Source: Actinomycetota bacterium
GTDB lineage: Bacteria; Actinomycetota; Actinomycetes; Nanopelagicales; Nanopelagicaceae
Reading direction: 5' to 3'
Assembly (NCBI GenBank): GCA_009702525.1
Contig: WLHW01000002.1
Coordinates: forward strand, 1-36,049
Length of the DNA stretch: 36,049 bases
Shown piece by piece: positions 25,320-31,334 of this stretch; within the stretch, counting starts at the first letter, position 1; each line of letters starts with the position of its first letter. Below the pieces are notes generated by a model that searched no databases, was not told where the DNA came from, and saw only the letters and a program-made list of their open reading frames with translations. Position numbers and translations under genes: made by a program.

Positions 25320-25325
25320 ATTTTA
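25320..25325 (-). promoter_or_regulatory. leaderless -10 element of pknL
   Basis: TAAAAT lies 7 nt before the ATG at 25312 in the 25-bp gap after the uridine-kinase-like gene. It supports the short start. Confidence 0.5.
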
Positions 25326-25337
25326 GGGCTTATAACC

Positions 25338-25829
25338 TCACGAACTTTGAATGTATTGTGCGTTTTCGCGTGTCTTATCTCGCAAAAAATGGATTTCTTG
25401 GTCGAGTTGCCATTGGTGCATGAATACTTCAATCTCATGACCATCGCGGGCTAAGACTCGTTGGAGTCCAATTGAAGGCTCGATATCTAGCCAAAAAGTT
25501 GTTGCACCAGCATCACGCACTATTTTTTGTGCTGCCCCTACCCCTTCGATAATCAATACCTCAGTTGGTTGGATTCTTTGAACTCCATCAAATTTCATGG
25601 AGCTCCAGTTAAAAATCTCGATGTCGAATGGCACGCCGAGGCTATTTCTATGCAGAATGTCATTAAGTCTTGATGTTAGTTCCTCATTGAGTGCATGTGT
25701 CCAACCGTTGTAGAGATCATCCATGTGAATCACGGTTACAGTTTGACTCACACTATATTCATGCAGCAATTTCTCAGCCAGCGTTGTTTTACCGGCTCCA
25801 GCTGGACCATCAATGGCTATAAGTATCAT
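25338..25829 (-). CDS. uridine-kinase-like P-loop kinase in a TPP-riboswitch operon
   Basis: This 163-residue protein has Walker A in IAIDGPAGAGKTT at its N-terminus, an acidic HMDDLYNGW motif (about residues 35-43) that in nucleoside kinases contacts the acceptor, and LIIEGVGAA as the Walker-B-like strand. A lid-type region around VLARDG follows. It matches a small actinobacterial family usually annotated as uridine kinase or ATP-binding protein. The gene overlaps the end of the PnuT gene by 20 nt, so it is translated from the riboswitch-controlled mRNA. That context suggests it phosphorylates thiamine or a thiamine precursor after uptake. This is inference; uridine or cytidine remain possible substrates. 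Confidence 0.75.
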   Translation of the reverse strand: MILIAIDGPAGAGKTTLAEKLLHEYSVSQTVTVIHMDDLYNGWTHALNEELTSRLNDILHRNSLGVPFDIEIFNWSSMKFDGVQRIQPTEVLIIEGVGAAQKIVRDAGATTFWLDIEPSIGLQRVLARDGHEIEVFMHQWQLDQEIHFLRDKTRENAQYIQSS

Positions 25830-26385
25830 GCCAACGTTTCCACCCTAGTACTGCGATTGCAGTAAAAGCCGCATATAAAACTGCTGTAAACCAATATCCA
25901 AGTAATGCATATTGCACTGTTCCAGCAGCGTCAACAATAAGCCAGAGAATCCAGGATTCAACTTTCTCATACACCATTAATATTTGAGCGACCAAGCTTC
26001 CAATCAATAAAAATGCATCTGACCAGGTAGCCGCCGCTCCAATATGAGATAGCAATGGAGTCAGAGCAATGACAGAGACGATTGTTCCAAGTGCCCAATA
26101 GATGCGTATCCGTTGTGAGAGGGCACCAGGTACTGCGCCAGTAGGCGCCCAATCACGCCAACCCCAGACTGCGGCAAGGATAAAAACTATTTGCAGAGCT
26201 GCACTCGCAAAAAGCTCTACTTGATAAAAGAAGACCATGTACAAGGCGCTACTCAAAGCCCACCATGGCCAAGTAATTCGTTTCCCAGTGGTGCCTAACC
26301 AGACACCTGTGAAGGATGTGATGGCTGAAATCAACTCAAGATAGGAGACTTCATATCCCCATGCAGTAAAAGCAATCGATGACAT
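25810..26385 (-). CDS. pnuT: PnuC-family transporter, probable thiamine transporter PnuT
   Basis: This 191-residue membrane protein has seven predicted hydrophobic segments. PnuC-family motifs are WPWWALSSALYMVFFYQVELFA near the first third, VWGWRDW in the middle and SLVAQILMVYEKVESWILW in the second half. PnuC proteins move vitamin precursors by facilitated diffusion, trapped by phosphorylation: nicotinamide riboside (PnuC), thiamine (PnuT) or riboflavin (PnuX). A TPP riboswitch ends directly at its Shine-Dalgarno, which points to thiamine. The start is ATG 26383-26385, 5 nt after GGAAGGG. The next gene, a P-loop kinase, overlaps by 20 nt and could provide the trapping step. Confidence 0.88.
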   Translation of the reverse strand: MSSIAFTAWGYEVSYLELISAITSFTGVWLGTTGKRITWPWWALSSALYMVFFYQVELFASAALQIVFILAAVWGWRDWAPTGAVPGALSQRIRIYWALGTIVSVIALTPLLSHIGAAATWSDAFLLIGSLVAQILMVYEKVESWILWLIVDAAGTVQYALLGYWFTAVLYAAFTAIAVLGWKRWHDTYSH

Positions 26386-26390
26386 AAATA

Positions 26391-26470
26391 CCCTTCCGCG
26401 TCCGCATTATCGGACGGGTCAATCGGTCGGTTTGAATCTCAAACCCTCTCAGCCTTAAGCGGCTCCCGTA
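26391..26470 (-). promoter_or_regulatory. TPP riboswitch (THI element)
   Basis: On the minus strand the leader shows the actinobacterial THI-element order. ACGGGAGCC is followed by a short P3 hairpin (GCC at 26463-26461 with GGC at 26454-26452) and the invariant CTGAGA (26452-26447). An optional hairpin (TTTGA/TCAAA, 26443-26431) and GACCG come next, then a P5 hairpin of GTCCG/CGGAC around ATAATG (26415-26400). It closes with GCGGAAGGG. Flanking TAC and GTA pair as P1. GGAAGGG (26397-26391) is both the aptamer's 3' strand and the Shine-Dalgarno, 5 nt from the pnuT ATG. Ligand binding should therefore hide the ribosome site directly, without a separate expression platform. Confidence 0.92.
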
Positions 26471-26480
26471 GTTCCTAGAG

Positions 26481-26486
26481 TAGCGT
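26481..26486 (+). promoter_or_regulatory. leaderless -10 element of crtYc
   Basis: TAGCGT ends 6 nt before the GTG start of crtYc at 26493. The corresponding -35 position lies inside riboswitch DNA of the divergent unit. Confidence 0.5.
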
Positions 26487-26492
26487 TATCTC

Positions 26493-26813
26493 GTGCACAA
26501 GTATGGCTATGTCGCGATGATTGTCTTCACAGTTGTCGGTTCATTTTGGCTGGAAGTTTTCCTAAAAGTAGGTGTACTTAAGCAGGTCAAGCGAATGCTT
26601 CTCACTATTGCCCCCGTTGCATTTCTCTTTATCGCTTGGGATAAATATGCAATCGCACATGGCCACTGGTTTTTCGACAAGGATCAGATTCTTGGAATCT
26701 ATGGACCGTGGTGCATTCCACTAGAGGAGTATCTATTCTTTATCGTGGTTCCGATTGCAGCTCTCATGACTATCGAAGCAGTTCGTAAAACCAAGAAGTA
26801 CTGGCCATTATGA
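26493..26813 (+). CDS. crtYc: heterodimeric lycopene cyclase subunit CrtYc
   Basis: This is one half of the actinobacterial two-subunit lycopene cyclase that forms ionone rings on lycopene ends in the membrane. The 106-residue protein has three hydrophobic helices and the family motif WDKYAIAHGHWFFD followed by GIYGPWCIPLEEYLFFIVVP, where the PxEE segment is conserved. The start is GTG 26493, 6 nt after TAGCGT. Its 3' end overlaps crtYd as ATGA, giving tight stoichiometric coupling. Whether the pair makes beta or epsilon rings cannot be read from sequence alone. Confidence 0.92.
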   Translation: MHKYGYVAMIVFTVVGSFWLEVFLKVGVLKQVKRMLLTIAPVAFLFIAWDKYAIAHGHWFFDKDQILGIYGPWCIPLEEYLFFIVVPIAALMTIEAVRKTKKYWPL

Positions 26814-27109
26814 GCTATACACAATTAGCCATAGTGGCTGTGGCAATCGCCGTTAGCTTCGATATGTATTTATTTAATACGCAGTTACTGAAGCGAAAAG
26901 TATTCTGGACTTCTTACGCAATCATTATTGGCTTTCAACTGCTTACTAACTGGTGGCTGACGTCTCGCAATATCGTGATGTATAGCCCAGATGCGATTAT
27001 AGGATTTCGTATCGCAGCAGCGCCAGTAGAAGATCTGTTGTTTGGTTTTGCCTTAGTTCTTGGAGTTATGTCTAATTGGATACGGCAAGACGTTTCACGT
27101 AGGCCTTAA
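26810..27109 (+). CDS. crtYd: heterodimeric lycopene cyclase subunit CrtYd
   Basis: The partner of CrtYc, 99 residues with three hydrophobic helices. The signature is NWWLTSRNIVMYSPDAIIGFRI followed by APVEDLLFGFALVLG, paralleling the PLEEYLFF motif of CrtYc because the two subunits descend from a duplicated domain. It starts at an ATGA overlap with crtYc. Its last 38 nt overlap the convergent crtB gene. Neither subunit is expected to act alone. Confidence 0.92.
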   Translation: MSYTQLAIVAVAIAVSFDMYLFNTQLLKRKVFWTSYAIIIGFQLLTNWWLTSRNIVMYSPDAIIGFRIAAAPVEDLLFGFALVLGVMSNWIRQDVSRRP

Positions 27110-27944
27110 TAAATACTTTTAACCTACGAGATGTTGAAGTCTTTGCTCTGTGATTAAAAATGTCGTAACCGATTTTTTCAACTTCATCGACGATGCCGCA
27201 GTAAAGCTCACTTGCAGCTTCAATGCATGGGCGACTTGAGGCTGACAGTAGTGCTATTCCTGGCGTGGCTTCACGTTGTAACTGTCGAACTCGTGCAATT
27301 TGAAACTTCAAAGCGCTCACGATCTGGGGTGTTAACTCGCGCGCTTCCAACATTTCTCTCGTAACACCGTGCTCTGCAAGCTCTGATATTGGTAGATAAA
27401 TACGACCTCGATCTAGATCTTCGTCCACATCTCGAATGAAATTAGCTAATTGAAAAGCTATTCCCAGTTTCTTTGCCGCTTCATAAGCTCCATCGTCGAG
27501 AACGCCAAGCACGGGCACCATTTCTAAACCAATAACTGCGGCCGAGCCATAGACGTATTCCAATAAATCCTCATAAGTTTGGTATTCCTGGATGGTTAGA
27601 TCCATGGTCATAGAGTGCAGAAACGCTTCAAAATGTGCGTGTGGGATTTCAAAAGTCTTGACTGTATCGATAAGGGCGCGACCTACAACATCATCACTTG
27701 TTCCGGTCTTCAGATCGCTCAATATTTTAGAGCCCCAAGTATTTAAGGCAGTGGCTTTTTCTTCTGCACTCAATGGCGATTCAAGATCATCGACGATTTC
27801 ATCGGCATATCGAGCAAAACCATAAAGCGCATGGACATATTTCCGTTTTGCCTCAGGTAAAAGCAGCGTAGCTAAGTAATAAGTTTTACCGTGCAATGAG
27901 TTTAATCTTTTGCACTCCTCGTACGATGCCTTGAGTTGGTCCAT
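27072..27944 (-). CDS. crtB: phytoene synthase
   Basis: CrtB condenses two geranylgeranyl diphosphates to phytoene, the committed C40 carotenoid step. The 290-residue protein shows both Asp-rich Mg-diphosphate motifs, ARYADEIVDDLE (near residue 45) and QLANFIRDVDEDLDRGRIYLP (near residue 165), plus YYLATLLLPEAKRKYVHALYGF at the N-terminus and YVYGSAAVIGLEMVPVLG in the middle. It is the last gene of crtE-crtI-crtB; its ATG directly follows the crtI TAA with no spacer. The 3' end overlaps crtYd by 38 nt. Confidence 0.96.
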   Translation of the reverse strand: MDQLKASYEECKRLNSLHGKTYYLATLLLPEAKRKYVHALYGFARYADEIVDDLESPLSAEEKATALNTWGSKILSDLKTGTSDDVVGRALIDTVKTFEIPHAHFEAFLHSMTMDLTIQEYQTYEDLLEYVYGSAAVIGLEMVPVLGVLDDGAYEAAKKLGIAFQLANFIRDVDEDLDRGRIYLPISELAEHGVTREMLEARELTPQIVSALKFQIARVRQLQREATPGIALLSASSRPCIEAASELYCGIVDEVEKIGYDIFNHRAKTSTSRRLKVFIKAYVKRLAVSN

Positions 27945-29429
27945 TTACTTAACTGGACCAACGATGCGTTCGGCAGCTAAGCGACCCGAAATCAAAACCA
28001 TGGGAACGCCAACTCCTGGTTGAGTTCCAGAACCGGTGAAGACAACATTTTCAATTCCAGCTGCCATGTTGCGTGGACGAAATGGTCCAGTCTGGAAAAA
28101 AGTATGCGCACTTGCAAAAGGTGCGCCGCGCTCCATGCCTTGGGCTTGCCAATCAAGTGGCGTGGTCATTACTTCCGTTTCGATTGCATCGCCAAAACCC
28201 GTGTAACCGCGTTTTTCTAGAGTTTCGATCATGTGATCACGGTATGGCCGTGCTTGTGTGGTCCAATCAATATCTGCATCCAAGTTAGGTGTTGGAAAGA
28301 GAATGTAATACGAATGTTTTCCAGGTGGAGCCAGAGTTGGATCATCGTGGCTAGGGACAGTAACTAACACACTTGGATCACTCATGAGCTTCTTTTGTTT
28401 AATAAGCTCGTCGAAAACCCCATCCCAGGACTTACCAAAGTGAATATTGTGATGGGCGGCAAAATCAAACTTCTTTGATGATCCAACAAGCAGAGTTACG
28501 CAGGATGGTGAGTAATTTAAACGTTTAACAGACAGGGGAGTCTTACCCAATAAATCACGCCAAGCGACTGGTAAATCTGGATTGAGAATGACGGCGTCAC
28601 ATTCAATTCGCTGACCATCCTCAGTTAGAACAGCTTTAGCCCGTCCATTAGTTACTTCAATCTTAGAAACTGTGGTGCTGTACTTAAACTCAACACCATG
28701 CTTGTGGGCTGCTGCAGCTAAGGCACGCGGCACCGCATGCATTCCACCCTTAGGAAAAAAAACACCATTGACTGAATCCATGTATGCAATGACCGCATAA
28801 ATTGCAAGAGCTTGTTGCGGACTAACTCCGGCGTACATGGCTTGAAACGAATACACCTTTTGTAGTCGAGGATCCTTCATAAATTGATTAACTTTGGGCG
28901 ATAAGCGGCGGAACCCACCAATAGCAATTAAGCGTGCAAGGTTAGGCGTCAACAAATTAAGCGGGCTATCGATATTTCTATCAATAAAATCATTCATCTC
29001 GTACTTATAGAGCTTGGTAACAAAATCTACATATTTGCGATAGCCAGCAGCTTCAGCTGAACTCACTTTGGCGGCAATTTCAGCTTCCATTTCATTTGTA
29101 TCTGCATGCACGTCAATCTGAGATCCATCGTGATAGTAAGCGCGATATAAAGGGGATACCGGCATAAGTTCTAGCCAGTCATTCATATCTTCACCAACAC
29201 AACTAAATGCGTCTTGAATTAGTGAAGGCATTGTTAAAACTGAAGGACCTGTATCAAAGGCGTAACCTTGATGATTGAGTAATCCATTGCGTCCACCAGG
29301 AACTGATTCACGCTCTATGACTGTAACTTTTCGTCCTGCACCTGCTAATCGCAGAGCGGCGCTAAGGCCCGCCAGGCCAGCTCCGACAATTACAACGTGA
29401 TCAGTAGGACCTTTTACACGAGCGACCAT
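27945..29429 (-). CDS. crtI: phytoene desaturase
   Basis: CrtI introduces the double bonds that turn phytoene into lycopene, using FAD at the membrane. The 494-residue protein has the N-terminal dinucleotide-binding motif VVIVGAGLAGLSAALRLAGAG and ERESVPGGRNG, the AFDTGPSVLTMP substrate-region motif, and the C-terminal FAD signature GTQPGVGVPMVLISGRLAAERI. It sits in the zero-gap trio with crtE before and crtB after, which supports phytoene as substrate. It is a different subfamily from the CrtD-like protein at 31270-32781. Confidence 0.95.
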   Translation of the reverse strand: MVARVKGPTDHVVIVGAGLAGLSAALRLAGAGRKVTVIERESVPGGRNGLLNHQGYAFDTGPSVLTMPSLIQDAFSCVGEDMNDWLELMPVSPLYRAYYHDGSQIDVHADTNEMEAEIAAKVSSAEAAGYRKYVDFVTKLYKYEMNDFIDRNIDSPLNLLTPNLARLIAIGGFRRLSPKVNQFMKDPRLQKVYSFQAMYAGVSPQQALAIYAVIAYMDSVNGVFFPKGGMHAVPRALAAAAHKHGVEFKYSTTVSKIEVTNGRAKAVLTEDGQRIECDAVILNPDLPVAWRDLLGKTPLSVKRLNYSPSCVTLLVGSSKKFDFAAHHNIHFGKSWDGVFDELIKQKKLMSDPSVLVTVPSHDDPTLAPPGKHSYYILFPTPNLDADIDWTTQARPYRDHMIETLEKRGYTGFGDAIETEVMTTPLDWQAQGMERGAPFASAHTFFQTGPFRPRNMAAGIENVVFTGSGTQPGVGVPMVLISGRLAAERIVGPVK

Positions 29430-30506
29430 TTATGTATTCCTTTTGGTGGCAATTTTTGCCAACTCGGTTAGTAAAGAACGCCCCTTGTCATTGATTTCAG
29501 GAGCTTCAATGGCATTCAAGGACTCATTCGTTAAATTATCGATCATTATTTCCAGGGCATCTTTAGCCCCTGACGTTACAATCATTTCTTGCAAAATACT
29601 GACACCTTTATCATCTAGATCTGGCGCACCAAAGTATTTACGACTTGTCTCGCGCATCGCATCTGTTGAGCGCGCATCGGTAAGAGCAATTAAAACCGTC
29701 CGCTTACCTTCGCGTAAATCATCTCCTGTAGGTTTTCCAGTCACACTCGAATCCCCAAATACACCGAGCAAGTCATCTCTGTATTGAAAAGCTTCGCCGA
29801 GCGGCAAACCATAGCCAGACAGCGTAGACATCAGTTGTGATGAATTCTTATTGGACAGGGCAGCGCCAATATGCAAAGGGCGCTCAATTGTGTACTTGCC
29901 AGATTTATATCGGGCAATCTTAATAGAGCGATCTAAGCTCGTGCTCTTTTGTGTCTGTTCATGAATATCTAGAAATTGTCCGGCCATTAATTCAACACGC
30001 ATCTCATCATGAATAGGAAGAACATCACGTACTTGTCGTTGTGAAATGCCAGCCTCATTTAACATCTGATTCGACCACACCAGTGCAAGATCTCCTAACA
30101 AAACTGCTGCTGCTAAACCATAGGCTGGAGCAAAACCTTCTAACTCGTCTTGCACGTGAATAGATTCAAAGTGGCGATGTATCGATGGCTTTCCACGACG
30201 AGTATCAGAGCCATCCATGAGATCATCATGAATGAGTGCACATGCCTGTAAGAGTTCTAGGCTTGCTACAGCTTTGATTACTGACGTAGACATCTCATCA
30301 CCGGCACTGATGAACCCGCTGTATGCGAATAGAGGCCGCAGACGTTTTCCGCTATCTAGAACAAATGATGACAATGCTTGCGATACCGGCTTCAAATCAC
30401 TGGATATTGAGTCGAGAAAATCACTCTGTTGTTTTAAGAATCCAGATAGCTCTATATCAACGGCGTCGCGAATCTCTTGCAACTCGCTCTTGGCTACTGA
30501 ACTCAC
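29430..30506 (-). CDS. crtE: geranylgeranyl diphosphate synthase (polyprenyl synthetase)
   Basis: This trans-prenyltransferase of 358 residues makes GGPP from IPP and allylic diphosphates. The first Asp-rich motif is ALIHDDLMDGSDTRRGKP (about residue 92) and the second is AFQYRDDLLGVFGD (about residue 238). GKRLRPLFAY marks the IPP-binding region. The start is a GTG at 30504-30506, not an ATG; TACCGT lies 6 nt upstream. The stop abuts the crtI ATG (TAAATG). Chain length C20 is inferred from its position with crtI/crtB. It could also serve general isoprenoid synthesis, like the mycobacterial IdsA-type enzymes. Confidence 0.93.
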   Translation of the reverse strand: MSSVAKSELQEIRDAVDIELSGFLKQQSDFLDSISSDLKPVSQALSSFVLDSGKRLRPLFAYSGFISAGDEMSTSVIKAVASLELLQACALIHDDLMDGSDTRRGKPSIHRHFESIHVQDELEGFAPAYGLAAAVLLGDLALVWSNQMLNEAGISQRQVRDVLPIHDEMRVELMAGQFLDIHEQTQKSTSLDRSIKIARYKSGKYTIERPLHIGAALSNKNSSQLMSTLSGYGLPLGEAFQYRDDLLGVFGDSSVTGKPTGDDLREGKRTVLIALTDARSTDAMRETSRKYFGAPDLDDKGVSILQEMIVTSGAKDALEIMIDNLTNESLNAIEAPEINDKGRSLLTELAKIATKRNT

Positions 30507-30512
30507 ACCGCA

Positions 30513-30518
30513 ACGGTA
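30513..30518 (-). promoter_or_regulatory. leaderless -10 element of crtE-crtI-crtB
   Basis: TACCGT on the minus strand ends 6 nt before the crtE GTG, supporting that codon as both transcription and translation start. Confidence 0.5.
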
Positions 30519-30695
30519 CCCTCACTCAGTGCCAGTCCGCACTTCGTATTAATTGGAGTTTTGCTTCCAAATAAAGCCCGCTCGGCATGAATAAAACCCA
30601 TATCTTGTGCACCCTAGGCTTTGGCCGACCAACCTATGACTTCTATACTATGAATAATGCAACTGCCACCCTAGAGATTTACGGAAACCTCAACA
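30519..30695 (+). promoter_or_regulatory. intergenic region between crtE and the CDP-alcohol transferase, with a strong candidate promoter
   Basis: Among the longer gaps in the window. TTGGCC (30621-30626) and TATACT (30644-30649), spaced 17 bp, form the best -35/-10 pair seen here. It would start transcription near 30656 and leave a leader of about 40 nt before GTG 30696. An ATG at 30657 sits 7 nt after TATACT and opens a five-codon frame (MQLPP) that stops before the gene. A 39-codon frame (30587-30706) overlaps the gene start but has no start signal. Confidence 0.45.
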
Positions 30696-31334
30696 GTGCT
30701 AACTAAAGAAGAGTTTTATACAAAGTGGAGCTCACTTCATGGTGATGCAGCGATTACTGGCGTCGTTGCGGGCTGGTTGAAAATTTCCTACCGCTTTGGA
30801 TTAGTTGCAACGTTGCTTAGAATTTCTCCTAATGTATTAACTCTTCTTGGTCTACTTAGTGCTGCCATGACGGCATTGACGGCCTCAACGTGGTGGGCCG
30901 TTCTGTTCTTAGTTTTTTCACTTTTTTGTGACGGGATTGATGGCAGTGTTGCAATATTCCAAAAGCGAGACAGCGCCTGGGGTGCAACCTTAGATTCAGT
31001 AGTTGATCGCATCAGTGAAGCTTTTTGGCTGTATGCACTTTATACAGTAGGGGTACCAGCTTGGCTTTCTATTTCTCTGTGGAGCATCTCAGCTTTTCAA
31101 GAGTATGCGCGCGCAAAACTTGTTTCACTGGGTGTTTCAGATATTGGAATCGTAACACCAGCTGAGCGACCAATGCGAGCTAGTTTCATTTTTATTATTC
31201 TTATACTTGCACTTCTGGATTTACCTGGAGTTGTCTTGGCTGCAAGTATTTTTCTAGTTATTCAGATTCTTAGTTTCTTGATGGTCGTTCGCTACGCGCG
31301 CCACCAATTGCATGAGCAACGATTTCTCCGCTGA
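30696..31334 (+). CDS. CDP-alcohol phosphatidyltransferase family protein
   Basis: This 212-residue integral membrane enzyme belongs to the family that joins a CDP-activated lipid or alcohol to an alcohol acceptor. The signature near residues 79-105 keeps all four metal-binding Asp (DGIDG, then GATLDSVVD), but the Arg of the usual DGxxAR motif is Ile. I recall an actinobacterial subfamily with Val/Ala-Val there, so this may be a subgroup feature rather than a loss. Five to six hydrophobic helices follow or flank the motif. The start is a GTG with only GGA upstream, so the N-terminus is less certain. It lies inside the carotenoid region, and its last 65 nt overlap the convergent crtD-like gene. 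Acceptor unknown. Confidence 0.8.
   Translation: MLTKEEFYTKWSSLHGDAAITGVVAGWLKISYRFGLVATLLRISPNVLTLLGLLSAAMTALTASTWWAVLFLVFSLFCDGIDGSVAIFQKRDSAWGATLDSVVDRISEAFWLYALYTVGVPAWLSISLWSISAFQEYARAKLVSLGVSDIGIVTPAERPMRASFIFIILILALLDLPGVVLAASIFLVIQILSFLMVVRYARHQLHEQRFLR

Noticed and set aside
25313..25444. Longer N-terminus of the PASTA kinase reaching into the uridine-kinase-like gene
   Set aside because: It overlaps a real gene, and a TAAAAT -10 hexamer lies 7 nt before ATG 25312.
28020..28288. Plus-strand open frames within crtI
   Set aside because: Antisense shadows of a clear gene, with no start signals or family resemblance.
30587..30706. 39-residue frame upstream of the CDP-alcohol gene
   Set aside because: No -10 or Shine-Dalgarno precedes its ATG, and a strong promoter lies inside it, so it is probably chance.
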